Below, piece after piece: positions 1 through 10,681 of a stretch of DNA of 64,000 nucleotides. Each line of letters begins with the position of its first letter. Position 1 is the stretch's first letter. The position numbers and the translations under genes are program-made. This stretch comes from Stenotrophomonas sp. Marseille-Q4652. GTDB taxonomy: Bacteria > Pseudomonadota > Gammaproteobacteria > Xanthomonadales > Xanthomonadaceae. Location of the stretch: NCBI RefSeq assembly GCF_916618915.1, contig NZ_CAKAKE010000001.1:992001-1056000 (forward strand), given 5' to 3'. The notes beneath the pieces are model-generated. The model saw only the letters and a list, made by a program, of their open reading frames with translations, ran no database searches and was not told the DNA's origin.

Positions 1-84
1 GTCACTTTGCATCGCCGGGCGAAGCCGCGTAAAATACCCGCCCTTAAGGCCCATGAGGCCGTTTGCAGAACTGCACAGGACTAC

Positions 85-303
85 ATGTCGAAAGACGACT
101 CCATCGAGTTCGAGGGCACCGTCAGCGAGACGCTGCCGAACACCACTTTCCGGGTACGTCTGGAAAACGGGCACGAGATCATCGCCCACATTTCCGGCCG
201 CATGCGCAAGAACTACATCCGTATCCTGACGGGCGACCGCGTCAAGGTTGAAATGACGCCGTACGACCTGACCAAGGGCCGGATTACCTACCGCATGAAG
301 TAA
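85..303 (+). CDS. infA: Translation initiation factor IF-1
   Basis: A 72-residue protein made almost entirely of one OB-fold S1-like domain. It binds the ribosomal A site on the 30S subunit and helps IF-2 and IF-3 during initiation. The order [11 protein letters not shown]..., [24 protein letters not shown] and GDRVKVEM is that of textbook bacterial IF-1, and the length matches the family. The reading frame stays open upstream to position 7, but the protein homology begins at the ATG at 85, so this start is preferred. A clear hairpin terminator follows 25 bases after the stop. The gene converges on clpA. Confidence 0.97.
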   Translation: MSKDDSIEFEGTVSETLPNTTFRVRLENGHEIIAHISGRMRKNYIRILTGDRVKVEMTPYDLTKGRITYRMK

Positions 304-327
304 GTCGGCATCCTGCCGCGCCCAGAG

Positions 328-353
328 AAGCCAGCCGCCGCGCTGGCTTTTTT
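328..353 (+). terminator. Intrinsic terminator of infA
   Basis: An 8-bp stem AAGCCAGC/GCTGGCTT (328-335 and 342-349) with a 6-nt loop runs into six T (348-353), 24 bases after the infA stop. Confidence 0.85.
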
Positions 354-446
354 GCGTGGGCGAAAGCAGGGCTTCCGGCCCAACCTACTGTTCGTGAGCG
401 CCGGAGGCAAGCCGGGCGATCCACATCTGCACGATCCCCAGAAAGC

Positions 447-474
447 AAAGAGGCGGCCGAAGCCGCCTCTTTTT
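447..474. terminator. Bidirectional terminator between infA and clpA
   Basis: An 11-bp stem AAAGAGGCGGC/GCCGCCTCTTT with a CGAA loop is flanked by T on one side and A on the other. It can end transcription arriving from infA and, on the minus strand, from clpA, whose stop is at 497. Confidence 0.8.
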
Positions 475-496
475 CGTTTCCCTGCTGGTCCGCTGA

Positions 497-2776
<2,280 letters not shown>

Positions 2777-2888
2777 GGGGAACTCCGCTGCTGTTGCCCA
2801 ACACTATGCGGGCGATTTCGGAATTTTCCACAACCCTATCGGATTACAGCGTTCAGACGGCGTTAGTAAGACCTCACCCCAGCCGGAC

Positions 2889-3209
2889 CTAGACCTGCTC
2901 CATCGTGCACAGCAGAGGATGCTGGTTGGTCCGCGAGAATTCGTTGACCTGGGCGACCTTGGTTTCGGCCACTTCCCGGGTATAGACGCCGCACACCCCG
3001 CGGCCGCGGGTATGGACGTGCAACATCACCTGGGTGGCCTTGTCCAGGTCCATGGCGAAGAAGGTCTGCAGCACGGTGACCACGAAATCCATCGGGGTGT
3101 AGTCGTCATTGAGCAGCATCACCTGGTAGGACGGCGGCGGCGCTACTTCGGGCTTGCCGGTTTCCACCAGCACGCCATGTTCGTTGTCTTGCTGGGTCTT
3201 GTGGGCCAT
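2889..3209 (-). CDS. clpS: ClpS, adaptor of the ClpAP protease
   Basis: A 106-residue protein with the ClpS core [17 protein letters not shown], where the NDD and D residues line the N-degron pocket, followed by [19 protein letters not shown]. It binds the ClpA N-domain and presents proteins with destabilising N-terminal residues. The frame is open far upstream on the minus strand, but the family start is [12 protein letters not shown], which begins at 3209. The gene precedes clpA, the standard Xanthomonadaceae order. Confidence 0.96.
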   Translation of the reverse strand: MAHKTQQDNEHGVLVETGKPEVAPPPSYQVMLLNDDYTPMDFVVTVLQTFFAMDLDKATQVMLHVHTRGRGVCGVYTREVAETKVAQVNEFSRTNQHPLLCTMEQV

Positions 3210-3299
3210 CCCGCAATTATACGGGGGCACCTGTCCGCATTGGACGACCATGCTGCCCGACCGGCACAATTCCCGGGATTTCTGCTCCCCGGAAGAACC

Positions 3300-3770
3300 A
3301 TGACCAAGAAGACCGTGCTCGCCGCACTGGCTGCCTGCCTGATTTCCGCCACGGCCGTGGCGGCCACGCCTGACCGCGCGGTGGGGCGCCTGCTGGACTC
3401 GCTGGATTTCCCTTACGAGGTGGACGAGGACGGCGACTACAAGATGGTCTTCGATGCCGGGGATGATCGTACCCAGCTGGTGTTCGTGCGCTCGTCGGTC
3501 GAGAAGTTCGGCAGCCACCATGTCCGCGAGATCTGGTCCCCGGCCTACCGCTCGGCCACCAGCTCCCTGCCGGTGGGCGTGGCCAACCGGCTGCTGGAGG
3601 ACTCCAACGATGCCAAGCTTGGCGGTTGGGTGCGCCAGCAGGGCACGGCGATGTTCGTGGTCAAGATCGATGCCGACGCCCCGGCCACCGCGCTGGGTGA
3701 AGCGATCGAGGCGGCCATCCGCAGCGCCGACGCCATGGAAGAGGAACTGACGGGGCGCGATGAATTCTGA
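3300..3770 (+). CDS. Exported YbjN-like protein of unknown function
   Basis: A 156-residue protein with a signal peptide ([22 protein letters not shown], cleavage likely after AVAA). The mature part ([22 protein letters not shown]..., then [22 protein letters not shown]) resembles the YbjN family, which has a type III secretion chaperone-like fold and no established activity. The family call is from memory of its pattern and is moderate. The gene diverges from clpS, and its last 11 bases overlap the Nudix gene, so the two are probably co-transcribed. Confidence 0.75.
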   Translation: MTKKTVLAALAACLISATAVAATPDRAVGRLLDSLDFPYEVDEDGDYKMVFDAGDDRTQLVFVRSSVEKFGSHHVREIWSPAYRSATSSLPVGVANRLLEDSNDAKLGGWVRQQGTAMFVVKIDADAPATALGEAIEAAIRSADAMEEELTGRDEF

Positions 3771-4230
3771 TACCGCCGATTCGCGGGCGCGCTGGATGCC
3801 CCACGTCACCGTGGCCACCGTGGTGGTACGTGACGGGCAACTGCTGCTGGTCGAGGAGGCCATCGAAGGGCGTCTGGTGCTGAACCAGCCGGCCGGCCAC
3901 CTGGAAGCCGGCGAGAGCCTGCAGCAGGCGGCCGTGCGCGAGACCCTGGAGGAAACGGGCTGGAAGGTCCGGCTGCAGTCCTTCATCGGTGCCTACCAGT
4001 GGACCGCGCCTGACGGCACGCCATTCCTGCGTTTTGCCTTTGCCGCCGAGCCGGTCTCGCATGACCCCGCCCCGCCCTTGGACGAAGGCATCGTGCGTGC
4101 CGTGTGGATGACTCCTGCCGAAGTGGCTGGCGCCGGCGAGCGGCTGCGCAGCCCGCTGGTATGGCAGGTGGTGGACGACTGGCTGGGTGGCCAGCGCCAT
4201 CCGCTGGAACTGCTGCGGTGGGTGCCATGA
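3760..4230 (+). CDS. Nudix hydrolase, NudJ-like
   Basis: A 156-residue Nudix hydrolase. The Nudix box is complete: GHLEAGE, seven residues, then RETLEETGW, giving the Mg-binding REXXEE core. It resembles E. coli NudJ (phosphatase for HMP-PP and nucleoside di- and triphosphates), which also sits directly upstream of mnmA; the substrate here is inferred from that. The start overlaps the upstream gene by 11 bases and the stop overlaps the mnmA start (ATGA). Confidence 0.88.
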   Translation: MNSDTADSRARWMPHVTVATVVVRDGQLLLVEEAIEGRLVLNQPAGHLEAGESLQQAAVRETLEETGWKVRLQSFIGAYQWTAPDGTPFLRFAFAAEPVSHDPAPPLDEGIVRAVWMTPAEVAGAGERLRSPLVWQVVDDWLGGQRHPLELLRWVP

Positions 4231-5360
4231 GCGCGCCGCGGATCGTGGTGGGGGTCTCCGGCGGCGTGGATTCGTCCGTGGCCGCCCTGCGCCTGGTACA
4301 GCAGGGCGAACCGGTCGCCGGGCTGTTCATGCAGAACTGGGCCGACGACGGCAGCGGTGAATGCCGCGCCGAGGAGGACCGCCGCGACGCCGTGGCGGTG
4401 TGCGGCAAGCTCGGCATCCCGTTCCATTTCCGCGATTTCTCCAGCGAATACTGGGCAGGCGTGTTCGAGCACTTCCTGGCCGAATATGCCGCCGGCCGCA
4501 CGCCCAACCCGGATGTGCTGTGCAACCGCGAGGTCAAGTTCAAGCATTTCCTCGACGCCGCCCGCGAGCTCGGCGCCGAGCGCATCGCCACCGGCCATTA
4601 CGCGCGGATCGATCAGCACGGTGGCCAGTGGCGGCTGCTGCGCGGAGCCGACCGCAGCAAGGACCAGAGCTATTTCCTGCACCAGCTCGGGCAGGAACAG
4701 CTGGCCGCGACCCTGTTCCCGATTGGTGAGCTGGAAAAGACCGACCTGCGCCGCATTGCCCGTGAAGCCGGCCTGCCCACCCACGCCAAGAAGGATTCCA
4801 CCGGGATCTGCTTCATTGGCGAGCGCGATTTCCGCCAGTTCCTGGGCCACTACCTGCCGGCCCGCGAGGGCGAGATCCGCGATCCGCAGGACCGTCCCAT
4901 CGCCCGCCACCCGGGGGTCTTCTACTTCACCCTGGGCCAGCGCGAGGGCCTGAACATCGGCGGCGTGCGCGGCCGTCCAGCCGCCCCGTGGTACGTGGTT
5001 GGCAAGGACGTGGCCAACAACATCCTGTACGTGGACCAGGACCATGACAGTCCGTGGCTGCAGTCCGCCCGCCTGCTCACCGAGGACGCCCACTGGGTGG
5101 CAGGCTCGGCCCCGGGCCGGGTGTTCGAGTGCACCGCCCAGACCCGCTACCGCCAGCCCGACGAGCCCTGTACGGTCACGGTGCAGGACGACGGTCGCCT
5201 GTCGGTGCGCTTCGACCGCCCGCAGCGGGCCGTCACCCCCGGCCAGTCGCTGGTGCTGTATGACGGCCAGTCCTGCCTGGGCGGCGCAGTGATCGCCAGT
5301 ACCGATGCCCCGCTGGAACGCCGGCTGGGCAATCCCTTTTCCTCCCTAGAGACGACCTGA
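4227..5360 (+). CDS. mnmA: tRNA-specific 2-thiouridylase MnmA
   Basis: A 377-residue enzyme that installs 2-thiouridine at U34 of Lys, Glu and Gln tRNAs, using sulfur relayed by the Tus proteins. The N-terminal PP-loop SGGVDSSVA sits near residue 11. The tRNA-binding segment GHYARID and KDQSYFL follow, and a catalytic cysteine lies in [12 protein letters not shown] with its partner in [11 protein letters not shown]. Length matches the family. The start ATG at 4227 overlaps the upstream stop, which settles it against longer in-frame starts. It is the middle gene of a nudix-mnmA-hflD operon. Confidence 0.97.
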   Translation: MSAPRIVVGVSGGVDSSVAALRLVQQGEPVAGLFMQNWADDGSGECRAEEDRRDAVAVCGKLGIPFHFRDFSSEYWAGVFEHFLAEYAAGRTPNPDVLCNREVKFKHFLDAARELGAERIATGHYARIDQHGGQWRLLRGADRSKDQSYFLHQLGQEQLAATLFPIGELEKTDLRRIAREAGLPTHAKKDSTGICFIGERDFRQFLGHYLPAREGEIRDPQDRPIARHPGVFYFTLGQREGLNIGGVRGRPAAPWYVVGKDVANNILYVDQDHDSPWLQSARLLTEDAHWVAGSAPGRVFECTAQTRYRQPDEPCTVTVQDDGRLSVRFDRPQRAVTPGQSLVLYDGQSCLGGAVIASTDAPLERRLGNPFSSLETT

Positions 5361-5974
5361 TGAGCTTTTCCCTCGACGACCGCGTACTGGCACTGGCAGG
5401 CATCGCCCAGGCGTTGCAGCAGGTGCGGCGCATCGCCGAAACCGGCCACTCCGAGGCGTCGGTGGTGCGCACGGCCATGGACAGCGTGTTCCGGATCGAC
5501 GCCGAGTCGCCGGCGGCGGTTTATGGCGGGAAGGCCAGCCTGGCCCCGGGCCTGAAGGTGCTGCAGGGCTACTTCAACAACCAGAACCGCGATGACGCCC
5601 TGCCCCGCCTGGCCCTGGCGGTGCTGCAGCTGGAGCGCCGCTTCGTCAGGGAAGGCACAACGGTGGACAAGGTCCACGCCGGCATCCTGCGCGCGGCCAG
5701 CCAGGCCGCGGAGCTGGGCGACAGCGCCCATCCGGACGTGCTGACGGCACTGGGCGGCCTGTACGCCGACACCATCAGCCAGCTGCGGCCCCGGGTGATG
5801 GTCCAGGGCAACCCGCATTACCTGGGCCAGGCCGGCGTGGTCGCCGAGATCCGCGCCCTGCTGCTGGCGGCGGTACGGTCGGCGGTGCTGTGGCGCCAGC
5901 TGGGCGGCAATTACTGGGATTTCCTGTTCTCCAAGCGCGGCATGGTCGAGGCGATCGAGCGCAACCTGCGCTGA
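5360..5974 (+). CDS. hflD: HflD, peripheral membrane protein (lysogenization regulator homolog)
   Basis: A 204-residue, mainly helical protein. Blocks recognised are [57 protein letters not shown] and [12 protein letters not shown]. In E. coli HflD sequesters phage lambda CII at the membrane; the cellular role is unclear. It overlaps the mnmA stop by one base (TGATG), the same mnmA-hflD order as in many gammaproteobacteria. Confidence 0.93.
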   Translation: MSFSLDDRVLALAGIAQALQQVRRIAETGHSEASVVRTAMDSVFRIDAESPAAVYGGKASLAPGLKVLQGYFNNQNRDDALPRLALAVLQLERRFVREGTTVDKVHAGILRAASQAAELGDSAHPDVLTALGGLYADTISQLRPRVMVQGNPHYLGQAGVVAEIRALLLAAVRSAVLWRQLGGNYWDFLFSKRGMVEAIERNLR

Positions 5975-6055
5975 TCCACCAACGCAGGACCGGCTGGGCG
6001 TGCGGCCGGTTCTTCGACGAAGGTCGTGGTCCGGCGTGATTGCGTGTTGCCGGGC

Positions 6056-6082
6056 TAAAGACACGGGGGGTACGGCCGATAC
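6056..6082 (+). promoter_or_regulatory. FliA (sigma-28) promoter of the chemoreceptor gene
   Basis: TAAA at 6056-6059, a 15-nt spacer, then GCCGATAC at 6075-6082 gives the flagellar sigma-factor consensus with ideal spacing. Transcription would begin near 6089, about 22 bases before the ATG at 6111. Confidence 0.85.
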
Positions 6083-6110
6083 AAGCACCGTGACTCTCCC
6101 GAGAACATCC

Positions 6111-7301
6111 ATGTACTCACGCATTGCTATCCGTCTCGCGGCCCCCATGGCCATGACCCTGCTGGTCCTCCTCGCGTTCGGGTTCGACTGGCCCGCTGCG
6201 GCACGCTGGGCCATCCTGACCACGATGACGCTGAGCTGGCTCGTCTTCGCCTTCTGGAGCGTGCGCAGCCAGGCGCAGCGCTCGCCCGAACAGGCCAAGA
6301 TCCTGCGTGAGCAGGACCAGCTGCTCAACGAGCTGCGCAGCTTCGTCGGCAACGAAATCGACGGGTCGCGCAGCGAGATCGAGCGCGCCCGCGAACTGAT
6401 CCGACAGGCTGTGGCCGGCCTCGGCGGTAGCTTCGAGGCGATGAACCGCAAGTCGCGCCAGCAGAGCCAGGCGCTGGCCCGCATCGTCGACCGCGCCGGT
6501 GAAGACGGTGGCGCCGGCGTCGACGTGGCCCGCTTTGCCCAGCACGCCAGCCACCGCATGGAACAGCTGGTGGAAGCGCTGGAGCAGGTCGCCGGCCAGA
6601 GCACGACCACGGTCCAGCACATCGACCAGATGGCCCAGCACCTGGACGGCATCTTCGCCCTGCTGGAAGACGTGAAGTCGATTGCCGACCAGACCAACCT
6701 GCTGGCGCTCAACGCCGCCATCGAGGCCGCGCGTGCCGGTGAGGCCGGTCGAGGCTTCGCGGTGGTCGCTGACGAGGTGCGCAACCTGTCCGAGCGTTCA
6801 ACCACCTTCAACGAGCAGATCCGCAAGCTCGCCCACAGCTCCAAGGACGCCATCGCCAAGGTCCGCGAGACCGTCTCGCACATGGCCTCCCGCGACATGG
6901 ACCGCTCCCGCGAGGCGCGCCAGGAAGCGGCGGCGATGCTGGAGAACGTGGCCGCGATCAACAACTCGCTGGGTGAGGGCATGCGCGAGATCTCCGAGTG
7001 CGGTCGTGCCATCGACAGCAGCGTCGCCGAGGCCGTGCGTGCCCTGCAGTTCGAGGACATCGCGACCCAGGCGCTGGGCGGCGTGCATACCCACCTGGAC
7101 CGCCTGAACGAGATCAACCGCGAGGCCGTGGCCCTGCAGGAACTCCTGCACCGCAACGGCGGCGTGTTCGACGCCGAGCTGGCCAGCGCCCTGCAGCGCA
7201 CCGGCAACCGCCTGCGCGAAATGCGGGCCGAATGGGAGCGTCCGCCGCACAAGCCGGTCAGCCAGCAGAGCATGGGCGCCGGCACCGTGGAACTGTTCTG
7301 A
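6111..7301 (+). CDS. Methyl-accepting chemotaxis protein without a periplasmic sensor
   Basis: A 396-residue chemoreceptor. Two hydrophobic helices (about residues 8-25 and 33-50) are separated by only a few residues, so there is no periplasmic ligand domain and any signal must be sensed in the membrane or cytoplasm. The helical cytoplasmic rod carries the conserved hairpin tip [21 protein letters not shown] followed by [14 protein letters not shown], which contacts CheA and CheW. No HAMP domain is obvious. The FliA promoter upstream ties it to the flagellar regulon although it sits beside housekeeping genes. A terminator follows at 7327. Confidence 0.93.
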   Translation: MYSRIAIRLAAPMAMTLLVLLAFGFDWPAAARWAILTTMTLSWLVFAFWSVRSQAQRSPEQAKILREQDQLLNELRSFVGNEIDGSRSEIERARELIRQAVAGLGGSFEAMNRKSRQQSQALARIVDRAGEDGGAGVDVARFAQHASHRMEQLVEALEQVAGQSTTTVQHIDQMAQHLDGIFALLEDVKSIADQTNLLALNAAIEAARAGEAGRGFAVVADEVRNLSERSTTFNEQIRKLAHSSKDAIAKVRETVSHMASRDMDRSREARQEAAAMLENVAAINNSLGEGMREISECGRAIDSSVAEAVRALQFEDIATQALGGVHTHLDRLNEINREAVALQELLHRNGGVFDAELASALQRTGNRLREMRAEWERPPHKPVSQQSMGAGTVELF

Positions 7302-7326
7302 TCCACGCCCTTACGATCCAGACCAA

Positions 7327-7349
7327 CCCCGGCCTCGGCCGGGGTTTTT
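7327..7349 (+). terminator. Intrinsic terminator of the chemoreceptor gene
   Basis: The stem CCCCGGCC/GGCCGGGG (7327-7334 and 7337-7344) is followed directly by TTTTT, 26 bases after the stop. Confidence 0.85.
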
Positions 7350-7362
7350 GGCGTTGAGCGAC

Positions 7363-7674
7363 ATGATCGACACCTCCCTTTCCGCCCCCGTCCATGACCA
7401 CACCGGCGCTTCCGAGGCAGCCGCAGTCCACGCCGACGCCAGCGTCATGGCGGAAGCCGGCATGGATGCTTCGGGCGTGGCAACCCGCCGGCTGGCAGCC
7501 ACCAGCCTGCTGCAGCGCCTGGAAACGCTGGCCCGGACGGAGCTGGAGCGGCTTGCCGCCGGCACCCAGGCCGGGCCCACGCTGGTCGATCCCCTGCTGG
7601 CCGGGCTGTACTGGGACATGGGACTGGACGGACGGCAGGCGCTGGAAGCGGACGGTTACGCAGACCGCGGCTGA
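7363..7674 (+). CDS. Possible small hypothetical protein
   Basis: An open frame of 103 codons (MIDTSLSAPVHDHTGASEA...GLDGRQALEADGYADRG). I recognise no family. It is Ala-rich with one amphipathic stretch (ATSLLQRLETLARTELERL). A longer frame from a TTG at 7348 would start inside the preceding terminator, so the ATG at 7363 is preferred. No convincing ribosome binding site precedes it, and high GC alone can keep such a frame open. Confidence 0.35.
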   Translation: MIDTSLSAPVHDHTGASEAAAVHADASVMAEAGMDASGVATRRLAATSLLQRLETLARTELERLAAGTQAGPTLVDPLLAGLYWDMGLDGRQALEADGYADRG

Positions 7675-7825
7675 AGCTCTGCACCGGACCGGAACGGTTC
7701 CGGCTGTGCACCACCAGCTCATGCAAGCGCCCGGCTCCAGGCAAGCCGTCTAACACCCTGCCAGCCTGCGACCGCCCTTGGTCGGAACTGCCGCCCGGCC
7801 GCCCCAAGCGCTACCCGGAAAAGAC

Positions 7826-7847
7826 AAGGGCCCCGACCGGGGCCCTT
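7826..7847. terminator. Hairpin in the 7675-8130 intergenic region
   Basis: A perfect 9-bp stem AAGGGCCCC/GGGGCCCTT with a GACC loop and a weak T-rich tail. It could terminate transcription in either direction. The rest of the 456-bp gap holds a palindrome at 8004-8019, a candidate small ORF and the next terminator. Confidence 0.5.
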
Positions 7848-7889
7848 CTCAACTTCGCTTTCGTGACTTGATCAGCCAGCTCAGAACCT

Positions 7890-7982
7890 CTACTGCCGGC
7901 TCGAAGGAATTCCTCCCGACCTGATCCCTTCAACCACCTCATTGGCCACAAAGTCCACGAGGGATCTGTTGTCGTTCGTCAC
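7890..7982 (-). CDS. Candidate 30-residue small protein
   Basis: A GTG start at 7982 preceded by a good Shine-Dalgarno (CAGGAG, about 7 bases upstream) opens a 30-codon frame, MTNDNRSLVDFVANEVVEGIRSGGIPSSRQ split as MTNDNRSLVDFVANE then VVEGIRSGGIPSSRQ, ending at TAG. The middle could be an amphipathic helix. No family is recognised. It lies alone between the chemoreceptor and the EAL gene, and no promoter is evident. Only the ribosome site and codon make-up support it. Confidence 0.3.
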   Translation of the reverse strand: MTNDNRSLVDFVANEVVEGIRSGGIPSSRQ

Positions 7983-8083
7983 GCCTGCTCCTGTATCCGG
8001 GTGATGCTCTCCAGAGCATAGCGGCTGATCGCTCATTTCCCGGAGGCAGGAAATTGCCGGATGACACGGGCCCTGCGAAGCAG

Positions 8084-8107
8084 AACGCCGCCCCATCGGG
8101 CGGCGTT
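8084..8107 (-). terminator. Terminator of the EAL-domain gene
   Basis: A perfect 10-bp stem AACGCCGCCC/GGGCGGCGTT with a 4-nt loop lies 24 bases beyond the minus-strand stop at 8131. Confidence 0.65.
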
Positions 8108-8130
8108 GCATCAGGCGGATCCGGTTCGAA

Positions 8131-10590
8131 TCAGCACACCGCGATTAGCGGTGCCCCGCCCTGTTCCAGCCGTAATGCCTCCTCCTGCTGTCGGGCGCGC
8201 AGCCACATCGCCAGTTCGCGGGGGGGCAGCGGGCGCGAATGCAGGTAGCCCTGCACCTCGTCGCAGCCCTGCCGGTCGAGCATCGCCTGCTCCTGGATCG
8301 TTTCCACGCCCTCGGCGACCACGTGCATGCCCAGGGCATGGCCGAGGTGGACGATGGCCTGGGTGACCTCGGCCGTGCCCACGTCCTCCAGCATGTCCTT
8401 GACGAAGCTGCGGTCGATCTTCAGGCGCTGCACCGGGAAGCGGTTGAGGTAATGCAGGTTGGAGAAGCCGGTGCCGAAATCATCCACCGCCAGCAGGATG
8501 CCGTTGCGCTGGAAGGTGTCGAAGCATTCGCGCAGCTCGGCGGTATCGCGGATCAGTGCCGACTCGGTCAGCTCCAGCTCCAGCCGCTCCGGCGGCAGGC
8601 CCTGGCGCCGGCAGATCTCCACCACACGGTCGGCAAACCCGGGGTCGCGAAGCTGCACGGCCGATACGTTCACCGCGATACGGTCGAACTGCAGGCCAGC
8701 CTGCGCCCAGGCGGCCGCCTGACGGCAGGCCTCGTTGATGACCCAGTCGCCGATGCGGACGATCTCGCCGCACTTCTCGGCCACGGGAATGAACTCGGCC
8801 GGGCTGTAGTCGCCCTGGCCCGGCCGGTGCCAGCGCAGCAGCGCCTCGATTGCCGGCGGGCGCTGGTCGCTGATGCTTACCAGCGGCTGGTAGGCGAGCA
8901 TGAATTCCTCGCGCTCCAGCGCCCCGTGCAGCGCGTGCTCGATCTCCAGCAGGCGCTGGATGCGGTCCAGCGCGTCGGCGCAATAGAACTGGTACGTGTT
9001 GCGGCCGGCCTCCTTGGCCGCACGCATGGCCGAATCGGCCGCAAGAAGCAGGGATTCGAATTCATCGCGCCCGGGCTCGAGCATCGCGATGCCGACGCTG
9101 GCGCCGACCTTGAGCGGCACGTCGTCGCGGTACAGCGGCTCGCCCAGCGAGGCGATCAGCTTGCGCGCGACATGACCGGCGTCCTCCGGGGCGGCCAGTT
9201 CGCGCAGCAGTACCAGGAACTCGTCGCCATTGAAGCGACCGAACAGGTCGTTGTTGCGCAGGCTCTGGTGCAGGCGCGAGGCCGCGGCCTTGAGCAGCAT
9301 GTCGCCGGTGGCGTGGCCGAAGGTGTCGTTGATGCTCTTGAAACCATCCAGTCCGATGAACAGCATGGCCAGCGTGGTGCCGCGCTCGCGCGCTTCGGCC
9401 AGCGCGGCGATGGCCTGTTCGCGCAGCATGTCGCGGTTGGGCAGCCCGGTGACCAGGTCGTAATGCGCGAGCAGGTCGATGCGCTCGTAGGCCTCGCGCT
9501 CGCGGGTGATGTCGCGGAACAGAATCACGAAGCGTTCGGGCAGGCCATCACGCTGGTCCAGCTCGATCAACACCTGCACCCAGACGCGCTCGCCCGAGGG
9601 CCGGTAGAAGCACAGGTCCAGCTGTTCGGGCAGGCCGCCGGCAGCGATGCGCTCGAGCGCGGCTTCCAGCGCGCTGCGCGAATCGGGGGTGTACAGGGCC
9701 AGGGCCTGCTCGAGCGTGGTCGGATCCTTGGGCAGGCCGTGGATGCGGTAACACTCCTCGGTCCACTGCATGGACCGCGTGCTGACCTCGATCTCCCAGC
9801 CGCCGATCTTGCCCAGTGCCGAGACGCGGTTGAGCAGTTCGGTGCGCCAGCGCACCAGCGCCTCGGTCTGGTGACGCACGCTCACGTTCTGGATCTGGCC
9901 GACCAGGCGGACCACCTGCCCGTCGGCATCCAGCAGGGGCTGCATCCACAGCTGCAGGTAGAGCGGGCTTGCGCTGCCCTGCAGGAGCTCGAGGTCCAGA
10001 CTGCGGGCGTCACGCTCCTGCATGGCAAGGCGCCAGTTGGACAGCAACTGCCGGCGCGTCGGACGGGCCATACGCCGCAGCCAGTCGCGCGGCCCGCGGG
10101 CCAGGCCCGGCGGCAGACCCAGGGCCTCGAGCATCTGCGGCGAGCAGGCCAGCCGGCGCTGGGCCGGGTTCCAGCTCCAGCCCCCGAGCCCGGCGGTGCG
10201 CTGGGCCTGGGCAAGCAGCAACTGCCGCTCGCGGCAGGCCAGCGGATCGTCTTCCCCGTCGGCGACAACGCCCTGCGCCGCTTCGGCGGCGGCGGGGAGC
10301 GGCACGCTGCAGGTATAGGCCAGGACCTTGCCGTCCTCGTCCTGCACCGCACGCAGCCAGCCTTCGCACTGCGCGCCATCGCCCAGCGGCAGCGCACAGG
10401 CGACCATGCCGGCCGCGGCGGCCTGGGCGCGGGCGCCTTCCAGCAGTGCGGCGTAGGCGGCAAGGGTTGCAGGCAGGCCACGCGAGCGGGCCTGGGGATT
10501 GGCCGCCAGCGGGCGTCCGGCGCCGTCGAGGATGAGCAATGCCGAGTCCAGCGGTTGCTGAAGCAGACTTGCAATGACGCCTTGATCCAC
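8131..10590 (-). CDS. PAS-GGDEF-EAL protein, predicted c-di-GMP phosphodiesterase
   Basis: An 819-residue cytoplasmic protein. Two or three PAS-like regions cover about residues 1-365. The GGDEF domain (about 375-540) is inactive by sequence: the signature reads NGDEF (454-458), and the first metal-binding Asp of the DxD motif is Gly (GLDGFK, near 414). The EAL domain (about 550-800) is intact: EALLRW at 582, NVS, ELTES, DDFGTG at 703-708, LKIDRSF and AEGVET at 760. It should therefore cleave c-di-GMP. The start is the GTG at 10590, which has AAGGAG seven bases upstream; the longer ATG frame reaches into the divergent gene. A FliA-type promoter lies at 10628-10654. Confidence 0.92.
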   Translation of the reverse strand: MDQGVIASLLQQPLDSALLILDGAGRPLAANPQARSRGLPATLAAYAALLEGARAQAAAAGMVACALPLGDGAQCEGWLRAVQDEDGKVLAYTCSVPLPAAAEAAQGVVADGEDDPLACRERQLLLAQAQRTAGLGGWSWNPAQRRLACSPQMLEALGLPPGLARGPRDWLRRMARPTRRQLLSNWRLAMQERDARSLDLELLQGSASPLYLQLWMQPLLDADGQVVRLVGQIQNVSVRHQTEALVRWRTELLNRVSALGKIGGWEIEVSTRSMQWTEECYRIHGLPKDPTTLEQALALYTPDSRSALEAALERIAAGGLPEQLDLCFYRPSGERVWVQVLIELDQRDGLPERFVILFRDITREREAYERIDLLAHYDLVTGLPNRDMLREQAIAALAEARERGTTLAMLFIGLDGFKSINDTFGHATGDMLLKAAASRLHQSLRNNDLFGRFNGDEFLVLLRELAAPEDAGHVARKLIASLGEPLYRDDVPLKVGASVGIAMLEPGRDEFESLLLAADSAMRAAKEAGRNTYQFYCADALDRIQRLLEIEHALHGALEREEFMLAYQPLVSISDQRPPAIEALLRWHRPGQGDYSPAEFIPVAEKCGEIVRIGDWVINEACRQAAAWAQAGLQFDRIAVNVSAVQLRDPGFADRVVEICRRQGLPPERLELELTESALIRDTAELRECFDTFQRNGILLAVDDFGTGFSNLHYLNRFPVQRLKIDRSFVKDMLEDVGTAEVTQAIVHLGHALGMHVVAEGVETIQEQAMLDRQGCDEVQGYLHSRPLPPRELAMWLRARQQEEALRLEQGGAPLIAVC

Positions 10591-10627
10591 GAATAGCTCC
10601 TTGCCCGGGCACCGGGGTACGCAGGTG

Positions 10628-10654
10628 TTAACGGCCGGGCGGGGCATTAATTGA
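10628..10654 (-). promoter_or_regulatory. FliA (sigma-28) promoter of the EAL phosphodiesterase gene
   Basis: On the minus strand TCAA (10654-10651), a 15-nt spacer and GCCGTTAA (10635-10628). The -10 variant GCCGTTA also occurs at the flgM and fliC sites in this window. Transcription would start near 10621, about 30 bases before the GTG. Confidence 0.75.
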
Positions 10655-10681
10655 GAGCGGCCTCGATGGGTTCCCGCTAAG

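Noticed and set aside
7..84. An N-terminal extension of infA
   Set aside because: IF-1 homology starts exactly at the ATG at 85 and the extension has no family match.
5147..7306. A 719-codon minus-strand frame over mnmA, hflD and the chemoreceptor gene
   Set aside because: It is antisense to three genes with clear family signatures, has Arg/Ser-rich low-complexity content, and is a product of high GC. Other long antisense frames were dropped for the same reason.
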